From positions 1-31,559 of the forward strand of contig JAICIG010000023.1 in the NCBI GenBank assembly GCA_025924495.1: 31,559 bases of DNA. The letters are read 5' to 3'. The notes beneath the pieces were generated by a model. The model had not been told where the DNA came from and did not search any database. It worked only from the letters and a program-made list of their open reading frames with translations. Position 1 is the stretch's first letter. Every line of letters begins with the position of its first letter. Source of the stretch: Pirellulales bacterium (GTDB lineage Bacteria > Planctomycetota > Planctomycetia > Pirellulales > JAICIG01). This document shows, in pieces, positions 8,980 through 15,818 of the stretch. The position numbers and the translations under genes were made by a program.

Positions 8980-10500
8980 TCATCGCGGTGTTTCGGGCGG
9001 CGCGGCGGTCATTGAGCTGCGCCACATCGCGACCGTGGCCAAGGCGAAGCATAAGTCGCGCAATCGAGCCTGCCGCCAAGCTGCCTCAAGCAGCGACGGA
9101 TCGATCAACTCGGAGACGTTCGCCAGGTATGGCTGGACGAACTCGCTGAGGCGAGGGTCGGCATAGATCGCCTGGTCGACAAAGTGCTTCGCATCATGGA
9201 CGCGCGCCGGTCTCCAATAGAAGGTCGGCGGAACGACCGACGTACGCTCCGCCCTCTGCCCGCCAATCGACTCCGGCAGCAACATCAGTTTGGGCGCTAA
9301 TTCATTGATCGCCCAGCGGTGGAACAGGCTGCCCAGTTTCCATTTCCGCGGCAAAGCCCTGACCGTGCGCAACCACTCTGACGCCGACAACGGAACTGCG
9401 CAGCGGCGGAAACGAGAGATCACCGACAGGTCGGCGCCGGTTTTGTTAGCGTGATATTGCTCCAGGAATGCGCGATCGAGGCTCTCCCCGAATCGGGCGC
9501 CGGACGGGAACAAACGCCGCAGCCGGCAATTAACGCCGGCCTCGCTGAATTCCGCCGCCAATTGCGGATGCATCCCTCTCGGTGGAAATCCGGCGGCAGG
9601 AAACCGCGCTCGACTGCGCCAGCGGCGGATCGCCAGATTCTCAGCAGGAAGCCGATCCAATAGCAGCGACAAGACGCCGCGATCGTGATAGTAGCTTCGC
9701 GCATATTCGCCTCCGAACCCTAGAAACAACGTAGCTGGCGACGTTTTTGCTGCCAGCAAGACGCCGGGCCAGTGGCTCATAGGGAGCATGCCGTCGCTGA
9801 TTGTCGAAATCTCGAGCCCGTGCTCCAGAAAATCGTCCGCGCAAACGTCGCCGCGTTCCAGCGGCAAGTCAAACCGCCGTGCAATTTCCGCCGACGTGGT
9901 CACGTCGAAACAATCCGGTTGTCCAGCGACAAACAGCCGCGGCCGGATTCCTTGAGCGAGCATCGCGGCCAAGATGAGCCGCGAGTCGAGTCCGCCGGTG
10001 ATACACAGCAAACCGTCGTCTCGCCACAAACGGGCGACTTCAAAGCGGAGGGCCTCAATTGCAAGCCGAGCTGCCAGCAAGGGCTTGAGGATTTGAGTCT
10101 CGGGGACGGAAACGGTTGTTTCGAGCCGGTTATCTCGCCACAAGATTACCGTGCCTCTGGTCGCCCTGCGGACATCGGCGTGTAGCGTTTCCGCGCCGAC
10201 GACATGACCGAATGAAAGGTAGTCGGCTAGAGCCCGAAAGTTCCATCTCCATGGAATCGCAGCTTTCCGCAGAACGCCGGCGACCGAGTCGTGATGAGCA
10301 AACCGCCCCCCTGCTGCAGTAAAGAAGTAGTGTCCGCAAAAGCCCGCGGAAGCGACAATCTGGGACTCCGCGTCCGATTCCGCCATCACTATGAAATTGC
10401 CGGGTTCGGAAGCCAGCAGGCGAAGCGGCTGCCGTCGCTCGACGCGAGCGCGAATCTCGTCCGCGGAAGGCGCACACGTGCCGACAACGCTGATCTTCAT
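8980..10500 (-). CDS. Asparagine-synthetase-like protein in RiPP cluster
   Basis: A 506-residue protein whose ATG (10498-10500) overlaps the stop of the upstream radical SAM gene as ATGA, so it is translationally coupled; longer readings from 10524 are less likely. The C-terminal half has the adenylating P-loop of the asparagine synthetase/beta-lactam synthetase fold (ITGGLDSR, residues ~167-174) and a later FLGFGGE motif. The N-terminal domain resembles the glutaminase domain in position, but the protein begins MKISVVG, with no Cys2, so it should not use glutamine as nitrogen donor. By family it would activate a carboxylate as acyl-AMP and form an amide or similar bond. As the last gene of the precursor-maturase operon, it probably acts on the modified peptide. 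Lasso cyclases share this fold, but no lasso protease or recognition protein is present. Confidence 0.8.
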   Translation of the reverse strand: MKISVVGTCAPSADEIRARVERRQPLRLLASEPGNFIVMAESDAESQIVASAGFCGHYFFTAAGGRFAHHDSVAGVLRKAAIPWRWNFRALADYLSFGHVVGAETLHADVRRATRGTVILWRDNRLETTVSVPETQILKPLLAARLAIEALRFEVARLWRDDGLLCITGGLDSRLILAAMLAQGIRPRLFVAGQPDCFDVTTSAEIARRFDLPLERGDVCADDFLEHGLEISTISDGMLPMSHWPGVLLAAKTSPATLFLGFGGEYARSYYHDRGVLSLLLDRLPAENLAIRRWRSRARFPAAGFPPRGMHPQLAAEFSEAGVNCRLRRLFPSGARFGESLDRAFLEQYHANKTGADLSVISRFRRCAVPLSASEWLRTVRALPRKWKLGSLFHRWAINELAPKLMLLPESIGGQRAERTSVVPPTFYWRPARVHDAKHFVDQAIYADPRLSEFVQPYLANVSELIDPSLLEAAWRQARLRDLCFALATVAMWRSSMTAAPPETPR

Positions 10501-12461
10501 TGGGCGCTCTGGCCGGCGTCGCAAAGCACGGCCCCGCCGCTTTCCTTCGAGACTGCCGGAATTGCTAGGCTGAGCGCGGCGTCACGGTCGCGGATCATCA
10601 GGCCGAGACGGACGAATTCTTCGACTGCGGCATGCACTTGCTTTGGGGGCGTCGATGAAAACCGGTGCTGAAGCTGCGAGAGCGATGCCGGTTGCTCGCT
10701 GCATTGCAAATAGAGTTCTGCTTCGAGTCCGGCAAACGCGAAGTATACGGGAGTCGTTGGCATACGAAGGTCTGTGACCTGCAATCTGCCGCCCGCCAAT
10801 CCGAACGTCAGCGACGGCCGTTCGTCGCAAGACCATGACTCTTGCCAACGCCTTAACCGTTCTTCCATTGCGGCATAGGTCGCGTCCGGCAACGCGTCGA
10901 CAAGTTCATAGTCGAAAAAGTACGCTACTTCCTCCAGCCGCACCTCGCGCGGGAATAAATACGCATAATGGCGATGGGGAGAGCAACGTAGCGTGACGAA
11001 GGCATCGTGCTCGGTGAACGCCGGGCTGAAGCGCTCCATCCAGAATCGGCCGCCCCAGTTGGCGGGCTGCAGGTGCGATAGCAGCGGCAACAGGTCGGCC
11101 TGCCGACGGTAATCATTCGCGGTCTCGCTCGGAAATCCCCACAGGAGGTTCCAATCGACGTGGATGCCATAATAACGGGCCCACCGCAGCGCGTCGACGT
11201 TCTGGAGGGCGCTCACGCCCTTGCGCATGAGCTTCAGCACTCGGGTGCTGAGCGATTCGATGCCCGGCTGAATCCGAGAGACGCCGGCCTCTCGAAGAAG
11301 GCGAAGGCGCTCGCGCGAGAGGTTCGACTTGACCTCGTAGAAGAGCGTATATGGTTCTCCTCGCTCGGCCAATCGAGGCAGCAACGTCTTGTAATATCGG
11401 TTGTCGATGATGTTGTCGACCGATTCAAAGCGGAAACTGCCGTAGCGCGCGTGCAACTCGTCGAGTTCGGCCAGCACACGGCTGGCCGATTTCGACCGAA
11501 AACTCATCATTTGCCCGTTTAGACCGCAAAACGTGCAGTGCTGTTTCTCGCCCCACCAGCAGCCGCGCGAACTCTCGAAGGGAATGGCGATGCTCGACTT
11601 ACTCTTCGTCGATAACAGACCCTCAGCCGCTGCACGATCAAAGAACTCTCGGTAATCGGGCGTGGGCAGATCGTCCATCGCGGAAAATGGCGTTTGGCGC
11701 GCGACGTGCCGCACGCAGCCGTTGCGCCGCGAAGCAACTCCCGGCGTCGCACCAGGATCCGTCGTGTCTCGCAGGGCGGCCAGCAGTTCGGGAAATGCGA
11801 CGTCCCCTTCGCCGATCACCGCGTAGTCGATCGACGGCACGGCTCGGACCAGCTCGAGGCCCATGGTCGACTCAAAATTGGCGCCGCCGAAAATGGTGAT
11901 CACGCCAGGCCGACGCGTTTTGAGTCGTCGCGCGAGCGCGATCGACGGCAACGTTTGTTGAAAGGTCGCCGTGAAGCCTACCACCGCGTAGCGATCCCAT
12001 GCGATCGACTCGACAACTGCGTCGAGGTAGCGCGGCACGACCTCGTTTCGAATCTCGGGCAACCGCTCGAGCGGGCAATCGAGTCCGTCAAGGCTGGCGG
12101 CCAGTTCAGTTCGGAATGCGCGAAGAAAACGGGCATCGTGATCGGGGGCATCGGCGCCGAATGCCTCAATTGAGAACAGCCATTCGCCCAGCAACCCTCG
12201 CACTTCGCACAGTCGCGAGTATAACGGCAGCCCCAGGACGCGCGCCAGCGGCAGATGCAGGTGCAGCGTGTCGACAATAAAGCCCACTCGTTCCGCGAGC
12301 GGTTTCAGCAACCCAAGTTGAAGCGAGGGTCGCAACGCGGCAGCGAAGGGCATGGAAACGAGCGCAACTCGAAATTCATCATCGGCGCAGCGGGCAGACG
12401 CGGTCCCCGCCGGCGCCGGGTCGGACGGCGAAGCAACAAGTCTCGACGACGCGTCAGCCAT
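10497..12461 (-). CDS. B12-binding radical SAM RiPP maturase (C-methyltransferase-type)
   Basis: A 654-residue enzyme. The N-terminal third is a cobalamin-binding-type domain (VALVSMPF start; IFGGANFESTMGLELV; AVIGEGDVAFPELL). It is followed by a radical SAM core with the variant cluster motif GCWWGEKQHCTFCGLNG (C-x7-C-x2-C, around residue 298). That motif and architecture match the RiPP maturation radical SAM protein 1 family (TIGR03975), annotated as C-methyltransferases. The C-terminus (~560-654) includes a small winged-helix-like segment that may bind the leader peptide. It starts 53 bases after the SPASM maturase. Inferred role: methylation of an unactivated carbon in the glycine-rich core, perhaps on Trp or Val. 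Whether it binds B12 needs experiment. Confidence 0.9.
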   Translation of the reverse strand: MADASSRLVASPSDPAPAGTASARCADDEFRVALVSMPFAAALRPSLQLGLLKPLAERVGFIVDTLHLHLPLARVLGLPLYSRLCEVRGLLGEWLFSIEAFGADAPDHDARFLRAFRTELAASLDGLDCPLERLPEIRNEVVPRYLDAVVESIAWDRYAVVGFTATFQQTLPSIALARRLKTRRPGVITIFGGANFESTMGLELVRAVPSIDYAVIGEGDVAFPELLAALRDTTDPGATPGVASRRNGCVRHVARQTPFSAMDDLPTPDYREFFDRAAAEGLLSTKSKSSIAIPFESSRGCWWGEKQHCTFCGLNGQMMSFRSKSASRVLAELDELHARYGSFRFESVDNIIDNRYYKTLLPRLAERGEPYTLFYEVKSNLSRERLRLLREAGVSRIQPGIESLSTRVLKLMRKGVSALQNVDALRWARYYGIHVDWNLLWGFPSETANDYRRQADLLPLLSHLQPANWGGRFWMERFSPAFTEHDAFVTLRCSPHRHYAYLFPREVRLEEVAYFFDYELVDALPDATYAAMEERLRRWQESWSCDERPSLTFGLAGGRLQVTDLRMPTTPVYFAFAGLEAELYLQCSEQPASLSQLQHRFSSTPPKQVHAAVEEFVRLGLMIRDRDAALSLAIPAVSKESGGAVLCDAGQSAQ

Positions 12462-12514
12462 AACGACTTCGACCTCACACTACCACGCATGGGCGCCGTA
12501 CGAGGGCCGCATGC

Positions 12515-13681
12515 CTATTGGGCGGCTTCGCTTCGGACTGCGCCGCGGCCGCGTTCTTCCAATTCCCATTCCATGCCGCGCAGCACGATTTCGGCCGTGA
12601 TTTGATAGCGAAAAGTGCAATACTGGGTCGCGGTGCTCTCAAAGCGGCCGTTCTCGGCCAATTTATTCGACGGCGCACCGCCGCCGCAAAGCGAAAAGTA
12701 CGGACACTCCGACTGGCAGGCCGCAACTCCAATCGCGATGTCATTCTGCATGCGCGCGAAGGTGGCCGAGCGGAACATCTCACGTAATGACTGCTGGTGC
12801 ACGTTGCCGAACGTAAACGTGCCGTAGCGGGGGTGGTTGTAACCCAGCAGTTCGGGCGAAAAACCGGTCACGGCGCCGTCCCAGCCCACACAAATGATGG
12901 CGCCAGGCGCAACCATCGGATTATTCAGCCGCCCACCCGACGAAATGATCGCGTGTCTGGTTTCTTCGAACTCGCGGCACCGGACGCGTCCGTCGCGCGC
13001 TCGCTCCCAAAATCGTTCCAGGAAGCGCTGCAGGCGTTGCGTCGTTCCCGGCACGCCCAGCGACGACTGTTCGTTCATTCCCTCGGCCTCTTCGATGTTG
13101 AAGCCGACCTGGGCGGGGCGGAGCTCGGCAAAATATTCGTACAATTCGTCGGCGCGGTCCAGCGAGTCGATCGTAAGCACGGCGATGATCGTGAACGGCA
13201 TTTCGTGCTTGTGGAGCAATTCAATGGCGTGGATCGTTTCCGCGTGCGTGAATCGCCCATTCCTCGATCTGCGGTGGCGGTCGTGCAGGTCGGCGGGGCC
13301 ATCGATGCTGACGCCGACTTCGAAGCCCTCGTCCCGGAAAAAGCGGCACCAGGCTGCGTCGACAAGTGTCCCGTTGGTCTGCAACGAGTTGCGGACGCGC
13401 ACTTCGGCGGGCACGACGTCAAGCTGCCTCCGCCGCACTTCACGGTAGAACTCCCGACCGACGATTAGCGGCTCCCCGGCGTGCCAGCGGACTTCCAATT
13501 CACGATCGACCAACCCAGATTCGAACACGCGACGGTGTGCTGCAATTGCAGTCTCGACCGACATCGTTCGGGGGTCCGACCGGTTGGGAAGGTAGCAGTA
13601 GCGGCAGTCGAGATTACAGAATGGAGTGGGCTGCAAAACCAGTTGCCGCACTGGTCCAAACCCGCCGAGGGCGGCTGCCAT
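12515..13681 (-). CDS. Radical SAM/SPASM peptide maturase, GrrM/OscB-like
   Basis: A radical SAM enzyme with CNLDCRYC (CxxxCxxC) near the N-terminus, preceded by LVLQPTPF, and HAGEPL in the core. The SPASM-type C-terminus carries further cysteines (CVGWDG, CQSECPYFSLC, a final C near FESTATQYC) for auxiliary Fe-S clusters. The opening and the length (~390 residues) resemble the GrrM/OscB cyclophane-forming maturases, which act on glycine-rich precursors. I place the start at ATG 13681 because AGGA lies 9 bases upstream; ATG 13690 directly abuts that AGGA. It lies 28-37 bases after the oxygenase-like gene. Likely substrates are the two GGGWGN peptides, on which it would join the Trp ring to the Asn beta carbon. 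Crosslink chemistry is inferred from family and motif. Confidence 0.9.
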   Translation of the reverse strand: MAAALGGFGPVRQLVLQPTPFCNLDCRYCYLPNRSDPRTMSVETAIAAHRRVFESGLVDRELEVRWHAGEPLIVGREFYREVRRRQLDVVPAEVRVRNSLQTNGTLVDAAWCRFFRDEGFEVGVSIDGPADLHDRHRRSRNGRFTHAETIHAIELLHKHEMPFTIIAVLTIDSLDRADELYEYFAELRPAQVGFNIEEAEGMNEQSSLGVPGTTQRLQRFLERFWERARDGRVRCREFEETRHAIISSGGRLNNPMVAPGAIICVGWDGAVTGFSPELLGYNHPRYGTFTFGNVHQQSLREMFRSATFARMQNDIAIGVAACQSECPYFSLCGGGAPSNKLAENGRFESTATQYCTFRYQITAEIVLRGMEWELEERGRGAVRSEAAQ

Positions 13682-13717
13682 GTCGTTCATTCCTGGCGTG
13701 ATGAAAGGATCCTTCGG

Positions 13718-14563
13718 TCAACCCGCGTTGCGCGGCCGGAAGTGTGCACTCGGCGCGTTGAAGCGGCCCGCCAACAGTAAGGCCACATCGGGTTTTCCCG
13801 TCAAGTTGGTCGCCCCGTCGTGAATGAGGCTTTGCGTCACGGCGATGTACCCATGGTCCGGCGGAAGCATGACTCGCACGACTGGATAGTCGGGCCGCCG
13901 TTGAAAAAAATCGGCGGTCAGCCGCCAGGCCTGCCGATACTTTTCCTCGGCATCGTCCGGAGACGTGCCGGTCTGCGCAACGAGATCGGCACTGCGCAAA
14001 TTCACAAACAGAAAATATCGCTCGGCCTCGCCCAGATTGAGGCACAACAACTGAAAGGCCTCCGATCGCTTTGATAGCGGCAGTTTGTCGTGGTTGTCGA
14101 TGTGCAGTCCGATGTACGCGCCCGAAAAATGGTCGAACGCAGTCGATGCGCTGCCCGCCGGCGTGATTTGGATATCACATGACCGGAGAGCCTCGGCTTT
14201 GATTCCCAACGGTGCAACGGCCTTTAGCGTCTCTTCGGCACAGGCCCACAGCGCCGCCTTGCGGGCGGCCGCGTCGATGCTCGGGTCGGGCGAACAGATG
14301 GTCGCGGCGTGTTCAGACCAAAAACTTGCCCGAACCCGAGGATCGACCTGAAAGACCGATACTGTCTCCGCAAGCGTCGCCTCGCCGCAGGCGAGCAACG
14401 CGGCCCGCTCGGACGCGGTTGGCGCCCGCCAGTCCTGGCGGGGAACGTATCTTGCACCCCCTGCCTGCTCGGAGGCCTCGCCAAAGACTCCGCTGTTCAC
14501 TTGCAGTTCAGACTTGTCGTCAAAAGACCCGTCCAGCCACTGCAGCAAGATGCCGTGATCCAT
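13718..14563 (-). CDS. Putative 2OG-Fe(II)-type oxygenase of RiPP cluster
   Basis: A 281-residue protein with a strong ribosome site (AGGAG, 5 bases before the ATG). The N-terminal 140 residues are helical. The C-terminal half looks like a double-stranded beta-helix: GAYIGLHIDNHDKLPL contains an HxD pair (H154, D156), followed by RYFLFVNLR and IHDGATN (H248), with R267 as a candidate 2OG-binding arginine. This pattern fits an iron/2-oxoglutarate oxygenase such as those annotated beside cyclophane peptides (YhhC-like), but overall similarity was not tested. Sitting between the precursors and the SPASM maturase, it may hydroxylate the peptide. The name is an inference from a short motif; the gene itself is secure. 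Confidence 0.75.
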   Translation of the reverse strand: MDHGILLQWLDGSFDDKSELQVNSGVFGEASEQAGGARYVPRQDWRAPTASERAALLACGEATLAETVSVFQVDPRVRASFWSEHAATICSPDPSIDAAARKAALWACAEETLKAVAPLGIKAEALRSCDIQITPAGSASTAFDHFSGAYIGLHIDNHDKLPLSKRSEAFQLLCLNLGEAERYFLFVNLRSADLVAQTGTSPDDAEEKYRQAWRLTADFFQRRPDYPVVRVMLPPDHGYIAVTQSLIHDGATNLTGKPDVALLLAGRFNAPSAHFRPRNAG

Positions 14564-14637
14564 GTAAACTCCTGGCGACGCCTCGTCTTTGCTTGCAGAG
14601 TCTTGTAGCGTTGCAATTCACGGCTGTTCCCAAAAGC

Positions 14638-14847
14638 TTAATTGCCCCATCCGCCGCCGACGCCGCCGCAAGAGCCCTCGGATGCGATCTTCGCCGCTGC
14701 GCGCACGGCCGCCAGCCGTTGTTCCAGCGGTAATTCTTCCGATCTGACGGCGGCATCGGCCGTCGACACTGCAATGGGGCGAGAAACTGCAGATAACGCG
14801 AACCAATGATCAGCGCGAGTCGACGACAAAGTATTTCGTTCGTTCAT
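14638..14847 (-). CDS. RiPP precursor peptide 1, core CGGVGGGWGN
   Basis: A 69-residue peptide with GGAGA-like Shine-Dalgarno GGAGA 7 bases before the ATG. The leader contains a block shared with precursor 2 (AVSTAD, then RSE/L..LEQR..AVRA), and the peptide ends in an identical 10-residue tail, CGGVGGGWGN, directly before the stop. The tail offers one Cys, one Val, one Trp and a terminal Asn. Trp-Gly-Asn is the spacing used by three-residue cyclophane maturases. It lies 74 bases upstream of the oxygenase-like gene, in the same orientation as all the maturation enzymes. Confidence 0.9.
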   Translation of the reverse strand: MNERNTLSSTRADHWFALSAVSRPIAVSTADAAVRSEELPLEQRLAAVRAAAKIASEGSCGGVGGGWGN

Positions 14848-14989
14848 ACCAAGTTCTCCATGTATGTAATGCCCGAAGATCGTATTGCTATGACATCAAA
14901 CAGGAATTGCTGTTGAAGGCAGACAGACCGCCCACGAGAGATGTTGAACGACGGTCAAGCGTTCCCTATTCTCTCCACCTGAGCTATGC

Positions 14990-15004
14990 CGGCTCTTAGA
15001 GCCG
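14990..15004 (-). terminator. Short hairpin after precursor 2 (attenuator or mRNA stabiliser?)
   Basis: A perfect 6-bp stem (CGGCTC/GAGCCG) with a 3-base loop, 4 bases after the stop of precursor 2 on the minus strand. There is no T-run after it, so it is not a classical intrinsic terminator. It may attenuate read-through into the downstream enzymes or protect the precursor mRNA end. Confidence 0.35.
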
Positions 15005-15007
15005 AGG

Positions 15008-15220
15008 TTAGTTGCCCCATCCGCCGCCCACGCCCCCACAGCCGCCCTCGTTCGCCTGCGCGGACATCTCGGCACGAACCGCTGATACGCGCTGCTCCAA
15101 CCGCGACAATTCAGATCGCCTAATGCCGTCCGCCGTTGACACCGCAGTCGGAGCGGAGACAGACGGCATGTTGAAACGCTGGCCGTTCGGAGTGGCAGAT
15201 TGCTTAATGGAATGGTTCAT
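15008..15220 (-). CDS. RiPP precursor peptide 2, core CGGVGGGWGN
   Basis: A 70-residue peptide starting MNHSIKQS. The start is chosen because GAGGA lies 6-7 bases upstream, and because precursor 1 begins similarly with MN; an upstream in-frame reading lacks such a site. It aligns with precursor 1 across its length: F..(L/M)..VS.P.AVSTAD, RSEL, LEQR..AVRA, and the invariant tail CGGVGGGWGN ending at the stop. Two copies with diverged leaders but an identical core indicate selection on the core. It is the first gene of the minus-strand cluster, behind a candidate promoter at 15280-15307. Confidence 0.9.
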   Translation of the reverse strand: MNHSIKQSATPNGQRFNMPSVSAPTAVSTADGIRRSELSRLEQRVSAVRAEMSAQANEGGCGGVGGGWGN

Positions 15221-15279
15221 TGCAACATCCTCATAGTGGAGAAGTAAAACGTTCAAAACCGCAGCCGTCGCGAATTTCC

Positions 15280-15307
15280 TATATACCACAACCGAGGCTC
15301 CGGGCAA
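15280..15307 (-). promoter_or_regulatory. Candidate promoter of the RiPP operon
   Basis: On the minus strand, TTGCCC (15307-15302) and TATATA (15285-15280) are separated by 16 bases, about 60 bases before the precursor 2 start. Each box matches 4 of 6 consensus positions, and the spacing and placement are sensible. Pattern match only. Confidence 0.4.
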
Positions 15308-15367
15308 GCAGACTCGTGCTCGACGCGGAACGATCGAAGGCGGCTAGAGGGACTGAGATGCGGAGCC

Positions 15368-15431
15368 ATTGCTTCGATGACCTGCGTTGGCCCAAATGCT
15401 CTAATGACTAATACGCGGATCGCCGGCAAAA
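15368..15431 (+). repeat. Left arm of 64-bp inverted repeat
   Basis: Pairs with 15635-15698 on the opposite strand at 60 of 64 positions. The inner 45 bases (15387-15431 against 15635-15679) are a perfect match. The arms bracket a 203-base spacer with a decayed TraG fragment. No target duplication was recognised outside the arms. Confidence 0.9.
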
Positions 15432-15481
15432 CCTTCGCCGCGGCCGTGCAAGAAGTTGCCGCCACCGCCCAGGCGGAAAAA

Positions 15482-15598
15482 CGCGAGCGGGAGAAGATGG
15501 TAAGCAACTGCGGCGTAGTTGAGACTTCGGACCTTCTCGCGCAGTTGATGGCTAGAATGTTTCCCCAACCGATCGGCTTTTCGCGTACGAGCTCTTGA
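15482..15598 (+). pseudogene. Fragment of a TraG/VirD4-like gene inside the inverted repeat
   Basis: A short reading (VSNCGVVETSDLLAQLMARM...IGF) aligns with the intact downstream TraG-like protein around VNNCGVIQAF...LMALMISQLIGL, and the similarity is also clear at DNA level (the run from 15500 to 15597 against ~16870-16968). It has no ATPase motifs, ends at TGA 15596-15598, and is only about 35 codons of homology. It is a remnant of a second TraG-type gene, or a partial copy, captured between the inverted-repeat arms. Confidence 0.7.
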
Positions 15599-15634
15599 AG
15601 ACGGCGCGCAAGCAAAACAAGACAACGGCAAAGA

Positions 15635-15698
15635 TTTTGCCGGCGATCCGCGTATTAGTCATTAGAGCATTTGGGCCAAAGCAGGTCGTTCAAGCAAT
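15635..15698 (-). repeat. Right arm of 64-bp inverted repeat
   Basis: The reverse complement of 15368-15431 with four mismatches, all in the outer third of the arm. It lies 120 bases upstream of the TraG-like gene. Transcribed as RNA, the pair could form a very long hairpin with a ~200-base loop. Confidence 0.9.
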
Positions 15699-15818
15699 AA
15701 GGAACGCCCGACTTCATGGGCGCTTGACGCGCCGCGACCGACCATCGGGCAACCTTTCGATTGGCTGACATCGAATTAAGCGTTCGGCATCTCCACCTTT
15801 TATCGCGGCAATCCTCGC

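Noticed and set aside
14925..14993. tRNA-like start on the minus strand (GCCGGCATAGCTCAGGTGG) after precursor 2, with GTTCAA downstream
   Set aside because: The first 19 bases look like a tRNA 5' half, but no anticodon stem, no paired T-arm and no 3' acceptor complement could be formed, and spacing to GTTCAA is too short. At most a degenerate tRNA scrap.
8980..15220. Lasso peptide cluster
   Set aside because: An asparagine-synthetase-like enzyme is present, but there is no lasso protease or recognition protein and the peptides lack a cleavable core with Asp/Glu at position 7-9. The radical SAM enzymes fit another RiPP class.
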